In this document: one piece after another, positions 14,634 to 14,710 of the stretch
How positions within the stretch are numbered: the first letter of the stretch is position 1
How the letters are laid out: every line of letters starts with the position of its first letter
NCBI GenBank assembly: GCA_964395765.1
Contig: CAYNCU010000101.1
Span: 1 to 14,710, forward strand
From: DATDPY01 sp964395765
GTDB taxonomy: Bacteria > Bacteroidota > Bacteroidia > Cytophagales > Cyclobacteriaceae
Length of the DNA: 14,710 bases
Direction: 5' to 3'
Translations under genes and position numbers: made by a program
Notes under the pieces: generated by a model
The model's database searches: none
What the model was told of the DNA's origin: nothing
The model's input: the letters and a program-made list of their open reading frames with translations, nothing else

Positions 14634-14710
14634 TCATTCATAACGGAGCGTTTCCACAGGATTTCTGATCGCAGCCCTGATGGCGTGATTCAATACGGTA
14701 ATTAATGCCA
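14634..14710 (-). CDS. 3' end of an FtsX/MacB-type ABC transporter permease (partial)
   Basis: The reading frame enters from the right edge and ends at TGA (14636-14634). Only 24 complete codons are visible. The C-terminal residues HAIRAAIRNPVETLRYE match the very characteristic end of MacB/FtsX-family permeases, in which a short cytoplasmic tail ends in A..NPV..LR.E after the last membrane helix. The preceding ALITVLN would be the end of that helix. These permeases act in export of peptides, lipoproteins or antimicrobials, or in envelope signalling, with a MacB/LolD-like ATPase. A weak hairpin GAAGT...ACTTC lies just past the stop. The call rests on a short segment, but the tail motif is distinctive. 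Confidence 0.72.
   Translation of the reverse strand, partial: ALITVLNHAIRAAIRNPVETLRYE

Noticed and set aside
1..14710. Mobile element, CRISPR array, prophage or defence island
   Set aside because: No transposase, integrase, phage gene, regularly spaced long repeats or recognised defence domains were found; the coding content is metabolism, transport and envelope.

Overview
This window reads as a chromosomal segment of a Bacteroidota (Bacteroidetes) genome, probably an environmental or marine Bacteroidales-like lineage. The signs are AT-rich leaders with almost no Shine-Dalgarno sequences, promoter elements resembling the phylum's TAnnTTTG -7 box, a pyruvate kinase with an RLNTAH variant that I recall from Bacteroidetes, and a lipoprotein glycosidase, a POTRA-less Omp85-type barrel and a fatty-acid-hydroxylase homologue. 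The species cannot be named from the sequence alone.

Left part (1-5930, all + strand): a lone tRNA-Thr(CGU) with its own promoter, then a carbohydrate-processing block of three apparent transcription units. The first is nagB (glucosamine-6-phosphate deaminase), closed by a hairpin that overlaps its stop codon. The second is a pair of exported proteins: a Tat-exported Gfo/Idh/MocA oxidoreductase and a secreted PIG-L/LmbE deacetylase 28 bp apart, closed by a perfect 30-bp palindromic terminator. The third is a GH127 beta-L-arabinofuranosidase lipoprotein. Together they suggest oxidation, deacetylation and glycosidic cleavage of sugars outside the cytoplasm, with amino sugars entering glycolysis through NagB. 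The common substrate is an inference.

Middle part (5957-12018): an NCS2 purine/nucleobase permease (- strand) lies convergent to GH127 and divergent from a + strand cluster. That cluster is pyruvate kinase, a creatininase-family metallohydrolase (11-bp overlap with pyk) and a PfkB sugar/nucleoside kinase. A POTRA-less BamA/TamA-type outer-membrane barrel follows after a 97-bp gap.

Right part (12019-14710): an AT-rich intergenic stretch with a four-copy, 14-bp-period repeat. Then, on the - strand, come a fatty-acid-2-hydroxylase-like membrane di-metal enzyme, an NSS-family Na+/amino-acid symporter, and at the very edge the last 24 codons of an FtsX/MacB-type ABC transporter permease.

No mobile element, CRISPR array, prophage or recognisable defence system is present. 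Most of the window is ordinary metabolism and transport. The items most worth a second look are the exported oxidoreductase/deacetylase pair, the overlapping pyk-creatininase-PfkB cluster, the hydroxylase possibly linked to sphingolipids, and several small non-coding repeats in intergenic regions.
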